DNA from: Flemingiibacterium sp045636265
GTDB lineage: Bacteria; Bacillota; Clostridia; Oscillospirales; CAG-272
Length of the DNA: 63,502 nucleotides
Reading direction: 5' to 3'
Assembly: GCA_045636265.1 (NCBI GenBank)
Contig: JAZTXD010000185.1
Coordinates: forward strand, 1 to 63,502
Shown here: positions 1-6,919 of the stretch, one piece after another
Numbering within the stretch: position 1 is the stretch's first letter
How the letters are laid out: every line of letters begins with the position of its first letter
Notes under the pieces: model-generated
What the model was told of the DNA's origin: nothing
Seen by the model: the letters and a program-made list of their open reading frames with translations, nothing else
The model's database searches: none
Position numbers and translations under genes: made by a program

Positions 1-498
1 CGGTTCTCCGTCCTTGCCGTCGACCACCGTAACAAGCTCACGCCACCTGTCATCGTTCTCGTGAGTGTACTTCCAAAATACAGTCTTGCCCTCACAGCGA
101 AGCTCAGGTGTTTTACCTTCTGTAATTCCGGCAATCACGGCAAGTAACTGCTGATAAATATCCGGCGTAGGCTCGCGCGCTTCGTCGCCGTGCTCGGCAC
201 CCTCGTATACGGTCTTGCGTGCCGCCCATAAGGTCGGGCGCTGTTTTTCGCCAAGCTCACCGCGGACACCTACGTAAAGCTGTCCGCTATGGGCGAGAAC
301 TTCCCACGGTATTTCGCATTTTCCGTCAACGACCACCTGCTCAACGCTCACATTGCCGTTTCTGAACACCGCCGTTTTTGCGTACTCATCCCAAGAATCG
401 TCAAACTCAAACTCGGCATAGTGCACCCCAACCGAGCCGGCGACGAGCGTTTCGTCCTCGATAAGCGTTATTTTCACGCTGTCAACTCTGTATTTCAT
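1..498 (-). CDS. phage tail/baseplate-type protein, 3' end outside window
   Basis: The minus strand is open from an ATG at 498 to the window edge (166 codons, no stop). It begins MKYRVDSVKITLIEDE and continues with a compact beta-rich domain ending near residue 80 (motif GVRGELGEKQRPTLWAARK), then a linker with DIYQQLLAVIAGITEGKTPE, and a segment ending VVDGKDGEP. This arrangement is typical of the N-terminal part of phage tail or receptor-binding proteins of Firmicutes prophages, where Gly-x-Asp/Glu collagen-like repeats follow. The start is supported by GGAGAGGGGG about 6 bases upstream. The collagen-like continuation is inferred, because only the first GKDGEP is visible. It is the only phage-like gene in the window, so it may mark the edge of a prophage or phage-derived element to the left. 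Confidence 0.6.
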   Translation of the reverse strand, partial: MKYRVDSVKITLIEDETLVAGSVGVHYAEFEFDDSWDEYAKTAVFRNGNVSVEQVVVDGKCEIPWEVLAHSGQLYVGVRGELGEKQRPTLWAARKTVYEGAEHGDEAREPTPDIYQQLLAVIAGITEGKTPELRCEGKTVFWKYTHENDDRWRELVTVVDGKDGEP

Positions 499-553
499 AC
501 GCACACCCCCTCTCCGGCAAAAAATCGGTTGTTAAACAAAAAAGCTTTTTCAT
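482..553 (-). CDS. possible 23-residue leader peptide upstream of the phage tail-type gene
   Basis: A short frame starts with ATG at 553, preceded by ACGGAGGTAATT (good ribosome site, 6-base spacing). It encodes a 23-residue peptide beginning MKKLFCLTTDF and ends at a TGA at 482-484, about 14 bases inside the start of the following gene in another frame. The good ribosome site and overlap suggest translational coupling to the phage tail-type gene. No family is recognised, and it could be chance. Confidence 0.35.
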   Translation of the reverse strand: MKKLFCLTTDFLPERGCAYEIQS

Positions 554-612
554 AATTACCTCCGTTAAATTTTATGCAGCAGGGGAAATGTCCCCCGTGC
601 AGCCTTGATTTT

Positions 613-641
613 ACCATATCCCATACGCCGCCGCCAATCAA
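613..641 (-). promoter_or_regulatory. possible promoter for the phage tail-type gene
   Basis: On the minus strand TTGATT is followed after 17 bases by TATGGT, about 60 bases before the short leader frame. The -10 is weak. Apart from this and the promoter at 774-802, nothing else is seen in the 500-845 gap except a GGGG/CCCC stem near 575-600. Confidence 0.3.
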
Positions 642-773
642 AACACGCCTTAAAGCGTCACCGATTTTACCGATTTTTTCTGTTATCGGCATGACACAAA
701 CAGCAAACGATGACAAGACGTAAATCTGCATAAAACGCGCGCACAAAATATTGCAATTTTTACCGCATAAATA

Positions 774-802
774 TAGACAAACGGTGAGAATTGTGATATA
801 AT
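774..802 (+). promoter_or_regulatory. sigma-A promoter for the hydrolase-gltX pair
   Basis: TAGACA, a 17-base spacer and a perfect TATAAT lie 44 bases before the start of the metallo-hydrolase gene. The flanks are AT-rich. Confidence 0.7.
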
Positions 803-845
803 ATATTATTATAGTAATATTATCCTGTGAAGTGAGGTGACGTGA

Positions 846-1487
846 TTGCTCAAAGTGAACATTTTGCCCCTCGGACGTATGAGCGCCAACTGCTGTATCG
901 TATACGATGACACAACGCTTGTCGGTGCCATTATCGACCCGGGCGGTGAGGATTCTGCAAACACTATCGTCGAGCGCTGTGAAAAGCTCGGCGTAAAAAT
1001 CAAATATATCCTGCTCACTCACGCCCACTTTGACCACATGCTCTCGCTTGAGGATTTACGAGGCATAACCGGCGCACAGGTCGCGATTCACAAAGACGAT
1101 GCCGAGTCGCTGTGCAATCCGCAGCTCACCTACATGGCGCAGTTCGCCGGAATAGATTCGCACGTGTCCCCCGCCGAGATAACGCTTGACGACGGCGACG
1201 CAGTAAAGCTCGGAGAAGAATCGCTTGAAGTAATGCACACCCCCGGTCACACGGAAGGCTCGGTCTGCTACAAAGCGGCAGACTTTATCATAACCGGTGA
1301 CACGCTATTTAAGGGCAGCATCGGACGATGCGACCTCTTTGGCGGCGATGAGGATGCCATGCAGTATTCGCTGCGACGTCTGCACTCACTCGAGGGCTAC
1401 TACAAGCTTTACCCCGGTCACGGCGGCACTACAACACTTGAAAAAGAACGACAAACCAACGTATATATGAAGCATTTCAGAAATTAG
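846..1487 (+). CDS. MBL-fold metallo-hydrolase (glyoxalase II / YqgX-like)
   Basis: Predicted cytoplasmic zinc hydrolase of the metallo-beta-lactamase fold, 213 residues. The metal-binding HxHxDH motif is present as THAHFDHML near residue 58, followed by the His of HTPGHTEGS, the Asp of TGDTLF and the His of YPGHGG. This pattern and length fit the short glyoxalase-II-like proteins of Firmicutes (YqgX/YcbL type), which hydrolyse thioesters such as S-lactoylglutathione analogues. The natural thiol substrate cannot be told from sequence. The start is TTG at 846, six bases after GAGGTG; a GTG three codons in is an alternative. It sits 19 bases ahead of gltX and probably shares its transcript. Confidence 0.85.
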   Translation: MLKVNILPLGRMSANCCIVYDDTTLVGAIIDPGGEDSANTIVERCEKLGVKIKYILLTHAHFDHMLSLEDLRGITGAQVAIHKDDAESLCNPQLTYMAQFAGIDSHVSPAEITLDDGDAVKLGEESLEVMHTPGHTEGSVCYKAADFIITGDTLFKGSIGRCDLFGGDEDAMQYSLRRLHSLEGYYKLYPGHGGTTTLEKERQTNVYMKHFRN

Positions 1488-1506
1488 AACCGAAAGGAAG
1501 TAGAAA

Positions 1507-3192
1507 ATGGATTTCAGTTATTTAGCAGACCTGCTGTTCCCGAATATCAAAACCCTGCCCGAGGATATGGAGGCCCGTTACCCCGAGCGAAGTCTCCCTG
1601 AGGGCGCAAAGGTTACACGTTTCGCACCGAGCCCCACGGGATTTGTACACTTCGGCGGACTCTTCCCCTCAACCGTAGGTGAACGCCTCGCACATCAGAG
1701 CGGCGGCGTGTTCTATCTTAGAATCGAGGACACCGACGCAAAGCGTGAGGTAGAGGGCGCGGCAGAGGGACTCATCAAAACGCTTGCCACATACGGCATC
1801 AATTTCGACGAGGGCGCAATACTCGATGCAAGCGGAAAGATCTCCGATCAGGGCGCATATGGTCCGTACAAGCAGTCCGAGCGCGCAGAGATTTATCAGA
1901 CATTCGCAAAACAGCTCATCCGCGAAGGCAAGGCTTACCCCTGCTTTACCACAGAGGAGGAGCTTGACGAGCTCGCACAAGTCAACAAAAAAGAGGAGCT
2001 TAAAAATACCGACTGGCAGGCAGAGGCAGAGGCTCGCCGTGCCGAGATGCTCGCACGCAGAAGCTTCACCATTGAAGAGGTTGAAGAGCATCTGAAGGCC
2101 GGACATCCGTTTGTTGTCAGAATCCTCGCTGACGGAGCCGAGGATAAAAAGGTCAAGTTCACCGACCTTATCAAGGGAAATATTGAATTCCCCGAAAACG
2201 ATGAAGATTTCGTCCTCTTGAAATCCGACGGAATCCCCACATACCATTTCGCTCATGCGGTTGACGATCACTTAATGCGCACAACTCACGTTGTTCGCGG
2301 CGAGGAGTGGCTTCCCAGCCTTGCAAAGCATCTCCAGCTGTTCCGTTACCTCGGCTTCAAAACGCCCAAGTACATGCACATCGCGCAGATAATGAAGCTT
2401 GACGAGTCGGGCAACAAGAAAAAGCTCTCAAAGCGCGACATGGGCGCTAATATGGACGACTACACCCGTATGGGTTACTGCCCCGAGGCCGTGTGCGAGT
2501 ATATCATGACGCTTCTCAACTCAAACTATGAGGAGTGGCATATGCAGAACGCAGACAAGCCCTACACCGAGTTCCCGTTCAACATAAAGAAGATGTCCAC
2601 ATCGGGATGCCTGTTCGATTTTGACAAGCTTAATGACGTTTCAAAGAACGTAATTTCCCGTATGGATGCCGCAAGCGTTACCGATAAGGTAACCGAGTGG
2701 GCGCTCGAATTCGATGCTGACTTTGGTAAGGTGCTCGCCGAAAACAAGGCGTTTGCCGAGAGCATTTTCGCCATCGGCAGAGGCGGCAAGAAGCCGCGTA
2801 AGGACCTTGCAACATGGGCTGATGCAAAGCCTTACATGGGATTCTTCTACGACGAGTTCTACGCTATCGAGGACTCCTATCCCGAAAACTTCGCTAAAGC
2901 TGACATCAAGGCGGCACTCGAAAAGTTCATCGCAACCTACGATGCCACGGACGATATGAATGCATGGTTTGACAAGGTAAAGGCTATCGCCGACGAGCTT
3001 GGATTCGCATCCGACATGAAGGCATACAAGGCTGATCCCACAGCATTCAAGGGAAGCGTTGCCGACGTGAGCATGTTCATCCGCGTTGCGGTAACGGGCA
3101 AGATGAACGCGCCCGATCTTTACACCGTAATGCAGATTCTCGGCAAGGAGAAGACCGCAGCAAGAATTATGGCGGTTGTTGAAAAATTGTAA
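1507..3192 (+). CDS. gltX: glutamate--tRNA ligase
   Basis: Class I aminoacyl-tRNA synthetase charging tRNA-Glu, 561 residues. The catalytic core opens with FAPSPTGFVHFGG (residues 39-51), where the HIGH signature reads VHFG, and the second signature is KKLSKRD (305-311). IEDTDAKRE (73-81) and the VVRGEEWLPS region are also typical. About 35 residues precede the usual N-terminus, and the length exceeds the roughly 480-490 of ordinary bacterial GluRS. This is a form found in some Clostridia. Since a GlnRS gene follows, this enzyme is probably discriminating, but that is inference. The start has AAAGGAAG 7 bases upstream. Confidence 0.9.
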   Translation: MDFSYLADLLFPNIKTLPEDMEARYPERSLPEGAKVTRFAPSPTGFVHFGGLFPSTVGERLAHQSGGVFYLRIEDTDAKREVEGAAEGLIKTLATYGINFDEGAILDASGKISDQGAYGPYKQSERAEIYQTFAKQLIREGKAYPCFTTEEELDELAQVNKKEELKNTDWQAEAEARRAEMLARRSFTIEEVEEHLKAGHPFVVRILADGAEDKKVKFTDLIKGNIEFPENDEDFVLLKSDGIPTYHFAHAVDDHLMRTTHVVRGEEWLPSLAKHLQLFRYLGFKTPKYMHIAQIMKLDESGNKKKLSKRDMGANMDDYTRMGYCPEAVCEYIMTLLNSNYEEWHMQNADKPYTEFPFNIKKMSTSGCLFDFDKLNDVSKNVISRMDAASVTDKVTEWALEFDADFGKVLAENKAFAESIFAIGRGGKKPRKDLATWADAKPYMGFFYDEFYAIEDSYPENFAKADIKAALEKFIATYDATDDMNAWFDKVKAIADELGFASDMKAYKADPTAFKGSVADVSMFIRVAVTGKMNAPDLYTVMQILGKEKTAARIMAVVEKL

Positions 3193-3196
3193 TAAC

Positions 3197-3270
3197 GGGA
3201 GGAGCAAGCCCCTCCCCTACGGGAATTTTAAATTTCTTTTGTAGGGACAGGCGTCCTCGACTGTCCGCTT
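3197..3270. repeat. intergenic palindromic repeat, copy A
   Basis: Between gltX and glnS lie two stem-loops: GGGAGG/CCTCCC at 3197-3216, and GGACAG at 3245-3250 pairing with CTGTCC at 3261-3266. The string GTAGGGACAGGC recurs at 20954-20965, where it is again closed by GACTGTCCG, so this is a dispersed repeat. There is no T-run, so it is not a standard terminator. Confidence 0.6.
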
Positions 3271-3353
3271 AGTTTATGCTGACAGAGACGAGGCTTCCGA
3301 CATCATCAATATAAAATCACATCCTTATAACATCAAAACAAGGAGAAAATATC

Positions 3354-5006
3354 ATGGCTATCGAAGCATCAAATTTCATTGAAGAATTTATAAACGAAGA
3401 TCTTGCCGAGGGTAAGGTCGAAGCGGTGCACACACGTTTCCCGCCCGAGCCTAACGGCTACCTTCACATCGGTCACTGTAAGGCACTCGCTATCGATTTC
3501 GGCACAGCAAAAAAATACGGCGGCAAGTGTAACCTTCGCATGGACGACACCAATCCTGCCAAAGAGGATACCGAGTATGTTGACGCGATAAAAGAGGATA
3601 TTCACTGGCTCGGATTTGACTGGGAAGACCGTTTCTTCTACGGCTCCGACTATTTTGAAAAGGACTATGAATACGCCATTGAGCTTATAAAGAAGGGACT
3701 TGCATACGTGTGCGAGCTTACCGCGGATCAGATGGACGAATACCGCGGCGATTTGCAGAATCCCGCACGTTCCCCGTGGCGCGACCGTCCCATGGAAGAG
3801 AGCCTTGACCTTTTCGAGAGAATGAAAAACGGCGAGTTCCCGGACGGAAAATATACTCTGCGTGCAAAAATCGACCTCGCATCCGGCAACTTCTGGATGC
3901 GTGACCCCGTTATCTACCGCATCAAGCACATGCATCATCACCGTCACGGTGACAAATGGTGCATCTACCCCACCTACGACTTCGCACATCCTATCCAGGA
4001 CGCACTCGAGGGTATCACCCACTCGCTTTGCTCGCTTGAGTTTGAGATACACCGTCCGCTTTACAACTGGGTTATCGAAAACGTGAGCGTGCCTCACACT
4101 CCCCGTCAGATCGAGTTCGCACGCCTTAATATAACAAACACAGTTCTGTCCAAGAGATTCCTTCGCGGACTTGTTGAAAGCGGCAGAGTTGACGGCTGGG
4201 ACGACCCCCGTATGCCCACGCTCTGCGGTATGCGCCGCCGCGGTTACACCGGCGCTTCTATCGTTGATTTCTGCGGCCGTATCGGCGTTGCGAAGTCCGA
4301 CAGCCTTGTTGATATCCGTCTGCTTGAAGCGTGCATCCGCGACGAGCTTAACGAAACCGCGCCCAGACGTGTTGCAGTGCTCGATCCTATCAAGGTTGTA
4401 ATCGACAACTATCCCGAGGATAAGGTTGAGGAGTTTGAGCTTCCCAACCATCCGCAGAACCCCGATATGGGTACTCGCAAGGTTAAGTTCACCAAAGAGC
4501 TTTACATTGATGCCGAGGATTTCGCAGAGGTTCCGCCGCCCAAGTTCTTCCGCTTAAAGCCCGACGGCGAGGTTCGTCTTATGGGCGCATATATCATCAA
4601 ATGCGGCGAGATCGTGAAGAATGCCGACGGCAGCATCAAGGAAATCCACGCTACAGCCGATCTCGAAACCGGTAACGGCAATCCCGTTGACGGACGCAAG
4701 ATCAAGGGTACTATCCACTGGCTCTCTGCTGACAACACCATTGATGCAGATGTTGTTCTCTACGAAAACCTCTTAACTCTCGAGGATCCCTCAAAGCTTC
4801 CCGAGGACAAGGAATACACCGATTACCTCAATCCCGATTCCAAGAAAGTACTTGCAAACGCAAAGCTTGAGCCGTCCCTCAAAGACGCAAAGCCCGGAGA
4901 TAAGTTCCAGTTTGTGCGCACCGGTTACTTCTGCGTTGATTCCAAGAATCCCGGCACCTTCAACCGTGTGGTAACACTCAAAGACGGTTACAAGCCCACT
5001 AAATAA
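3354..5006 (+). CDS. glnS: glutamine--tRNA ligase
   Basis: Class I synthetase charging tRNA-Gln, 550 residues, the usual GlnRS length. RFPPEPNGYLHIGHCKA (28-44) carries a perfect HIGH motif, MDDTNPAKE follows, and VLSKR (264-268) is the KMSKS-equivalent loop. The C-terminal half contains the two-beta-barrel anticodon-binding domain. Its presence means Gln-tRNA is made directly rather than only by the Glu-tRNA amidotransferase route, which in Clostridia is a lineage-dependent trait. The start is preceded by AAGGAG with 8-base spacing. metY follows 13 bases downstream, so they are likely co-transcribed. Confidence 0.96.
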   Translation: MAIEASNFIEEFINEDLAEGKVEAVHTRFPPEPNGYLHIGHCKALAIDFGTAKKYGGKCNLRMDDTNPAKEDTEYVDAIKEDIHWLGFDWEDRFFYGSDYFEKDYEYAIELIKKGLAYVCELTADQMDEYRGDLQNPARSPWRDRPMEESLDLFERMKNGEFPDGKYTLRAKIDLASGNFWMRDPVIYRIKHMHHHRHGDKWCIYPTYDFAHPIQDALEGITHSLCSLEFEIHRPLYNWVIENVSVPHTPRQIEFARLNITNTVLSKRFLRGLVESGRVDGWDDPRMPTLCGMRRRGYTGASIVDFCGRIGVAKSDSLVDIRLLEACIRDELNETAPRRVAVLDPIKVVIDNYPEDKVEEFELPNHPQNPDMGTRKVKFTKELYIDAEDFAEVPPPKFFRLKPDGEVRLMGAYIIKCGEIVKNADGSIKEIHATADLETGNGNPVDGRKIKGTIHWLSADNTIDADVVLYENLLTLEDPSKLPEDKEYTDYLNPDSKKVLANAKLEPSLKDAKPGDKFQFVRTGYFCVDSKNPGTFNRVVTLKDGYKPTK

Positions 5007-5019
5007 AGGAGTGATTCAA

Positions 5020-6297
5020 ATGGCATACAAGATAAACACGAACTGCGTTCAGGCCGGCTACACCCCCGCCAACGGCGAGGCACGTGTACTCCCGATCTAC
5101 CAGTCCACAACATTCAAATATGAGTCCAGCGAGCAGATGGGACGTCTTTTCGACCTTTCGGAAAGCGGTTACTTCTACACCCGTCTGCAGAATCCCACAA
5201 ACGATGCCGTAGCGGCTAAAATAGCGGCACTCGAAGGCGGTGCGGCGGCTATGCTCACCTCCTCCGGACAGGCGGCAACATTCTTCTCGCTCTTTACAAT
5301 TCTCGGTGCAGGTGACCACATCGTGGCATCCTCCGCTATCTACGGCGGAAGCTTCAACCTCATTGCGGTTACAATGAAGCGTATGGGCATTGATGCAACA
5401 TTCGTACACCCCGACATCACCGAGGAAGAGCTCGCGGCAACGTTCCAGCCCAACACCAAGGCTGTATTCGCGGAAACTCTCGCAAATCCCGCGCTCATCG
5501 TGCTCGATATCGAGAAGTTCGCGCGTCAGGCACACGCCCACGGTGTTCCGCTTATAATTGACAACACCTTCCCCACTCCGATAAACTGCAATCCGTTCAA
5601 GTTCGGTGCGGATATCGTTATCCACTCCACGACAAAGTACATGGACGGCCACGCGACCTCAGTAGGCGGCGTTATCGTTGACTCCGGCAACTTTGACTGG
5701 CTCGCAAACGCCGACAAGTTCCCGGGCATGACCACTCCCGACGACTCCTACCACGGTGTTTCCTATGCGCAGGATTTTGGCAAGGCAGGTTACATCACCA
5801 AGGCAACAGCACAACTCATGCGTGACCTTGGCTCGATCCAGTCGCCGCAGAACGCGTTCCTCTTAAACATCGGACTTGAAACGCTTCACCTGCGCGTAAA
5901 GCGTCACTGCGAAAATGCACAGGCTGTTGCAGAATATCTTGAAGCATCTGACAAGGTTACATGGGTTAACTACCCCGGGCTCAAGTCGAGCAAATACTAC
6001 GAGCTTGGACAGAAGTATCTGCCGAATGGCTCCTCGGGCGTTATCTCGTTCGGCGTAAAGGGCGGACGTGCGGCGGCTACCAAATTCATGGACAGCTTAC
6101 AGCTCGGCGCAATCGTGACACACGTTGCAGATGCGCGCACATGTCTCTTGCATCCCGCAAGCACCACTCACCGTCAGATGACTGATGAACAGCTTATTGC
6201 CGCAGGTGTGTTGCCGGATCTTATCCGTCTGTCTGTGGGCATCGAGGATGCCGAGGACATCATCGCTGATCTCGAGCAGGCGCTCGCAAAGATGTAA
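5020..6297 (+). CDS. metY: O-acetylhomoserine sulfhydrylase (Cys/Met metabolism PLP enzyme)
   Basis: PLP-dependent enzyme of 425 residues that makes homocysteine from O-acetylhomoserine and sulfide, giving direct sulfhydrylation in methionine synthesis. Visible marks are the N-terminal PIYQSTTF, YTRLQNPTND, SSGQAA, and the PLP lysine in IHSTTKYMDGH (K206). The length and sequence favour MetY over the shorter (about 380-400) cystathionine synthases and lyases. The ATG at 5020 was chosen because AAAGGAG lies 8 bases upstream; an in-frame GTG at 5011 overlaps that site. It follows glnS closely and is ended by a strong terminator. Confidence 0.93.
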   Translation: MAYKINTNCVQAGYTPANGEARVLPIYQSTTFKYESSEQMGRLFDLSESGYFYTRLQNPTNDAVAAKIAALEGGAAAMLTSSGQAATFFSLFTILGAGDHIVASSAIYGGSFNLIAVTMKRMGIDATFVHPDITEEELAATFQPNTKAVFAETLANPALIVLDIEKFARQAHAHGVPLIIDNTFPTPINCNPFKFGADIVIHSTTKYMDGHATSVGGVIVDSGNFDWLANADKFPGMTTPDDSYHGVSYAQDFGKAGYITKATAQLMRDLGSIQSPQNAFLLNIGLETLHLRVKRHCENAQAVAEYLEASDKVTWVNYPGLKSSKYYELGQKYLPNGSSGVISFGVKGGRAAATKFMDSLQLGAIVTHVADARTCLLHPASTTHRQMTDEQLIAAGVLPDLIRLSVGIEDAEDIIADLEQALAKM

Positions 6298-6304
6298 TAT
6301 CTTG

Positions 6305-6334
6305 GAGGGACAGTTTTGCTGTCCCTCTCTTTTT
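6305..6334 (+). terminator. rho-independent terminator after metY
   Basis: A perfect 9-bp stem (GAGGGACAG/CTGTCCCTC) with a TTTTG loop is followed by TCTTTTT, 8 bases after the metY stop. Confidence 0.9.
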
Positions 6335-6398
6335 GTTTGCGTATGGCGCTCTCATGAGCGCCCCGAATGTGCGGCGCATCGCCGTATGCATAATAACT

Positions 6399-6742
6399 CG
6401 AGGAGGGTGGGGGACCAGCTGCGCAGTTCCCTCACCCTCCTCGGACTCCTCCCGTCCTCCTTGCTTTTCGCCCGACTCGCGCTCAAAAAAGATTCGCGCT
6501 GTAAAGTGGCAATCGCAAAATACCGCTCCACTTGAGCCCTCATCCGGAAAAGGCTTCCCTTGGGGGAACCTGTCGCCGCAGGCGACTGATGAGGGTGTGC
6601 GCTACCTGCAATATGGGCAGTGTGTAAGCGCGAAGCGCTCACTGCACCAAGCGAGTCTTTCTTCGAGCGCAGGGGAGCGCCTCCGGCGCCGGCAAGGAAA
6701 ACTGGGGAGTCTAAGAGGGGATAGAAAACCTGCGCAGCTGGT
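6399..6742. repeat. composite palindromic repeat element, copy B
   Basis: This gene-free stretch between metY and secA is built of nested inverted repeats. 6399-6414 pairs with 6428-6443 (16 bp, one mismatch). ACCAGCTGCGCAG at 6414-6426 is repeated inverted at 6730-6742. The stretches around 6445-6500 and 6650-6710 look like imperfect inverted copies of each other. In the middle, CCCTCATC (6537-6544) pairs with GATGAGGG (6588-6595) around a CCTGTCGCCGCAGGCGAC core that recurs at 21011-21040. A further CGGCGGC/GCCGCCG hairpin lies at 6771-6787. Open frames across it on both strands lack ribosome sites and track the palindromes, so they are not called. Confidence 0.75.
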
Positions 6743-6825
6743 TGTCTGTCCCCTCTTTTACGCGTAATCCCGGCGGCAAAGCCGCCGAACACCGCACAAA
6801 AAAGCTGAAAGTTTACAAATACTTA

Positions 6826-6854
6826 TAGCAATATTCTAAAAAATGTAGTATAAT
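6826..6854 (+). promoter_or_regulatory. possible secA promoter
   Basis: A perfect TATAAT at 6849-6854 lies 66 bases before the secA ATG. The hexamer 17 bases upstream (TAGCAA) is a weak -35; TTTACA at 6812 is too far away. Confidence 0.45.
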
Positions 6855-6919
6855 AATTACATGTATGCTTTTTTAGCATTTTCAGCGAAAATAATTCGTG
6901 AGAATTGGAGATATATTCT

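Noticed and set aside
3369..4451. 360-codon minus-strand frame opposite glnS
   Set aside because: It is a shadow of glnS, whose HIGH and KMSKS-type motifs and ribosome site are clear.
6333..6792. Open frames of about 145 codons on both strands in the repeat island
   Set aside because: There is no ribosome site. The frames follow palindromic repeats and encode Arg/Ser/Pro-rich low-complexity sequence on both strands.
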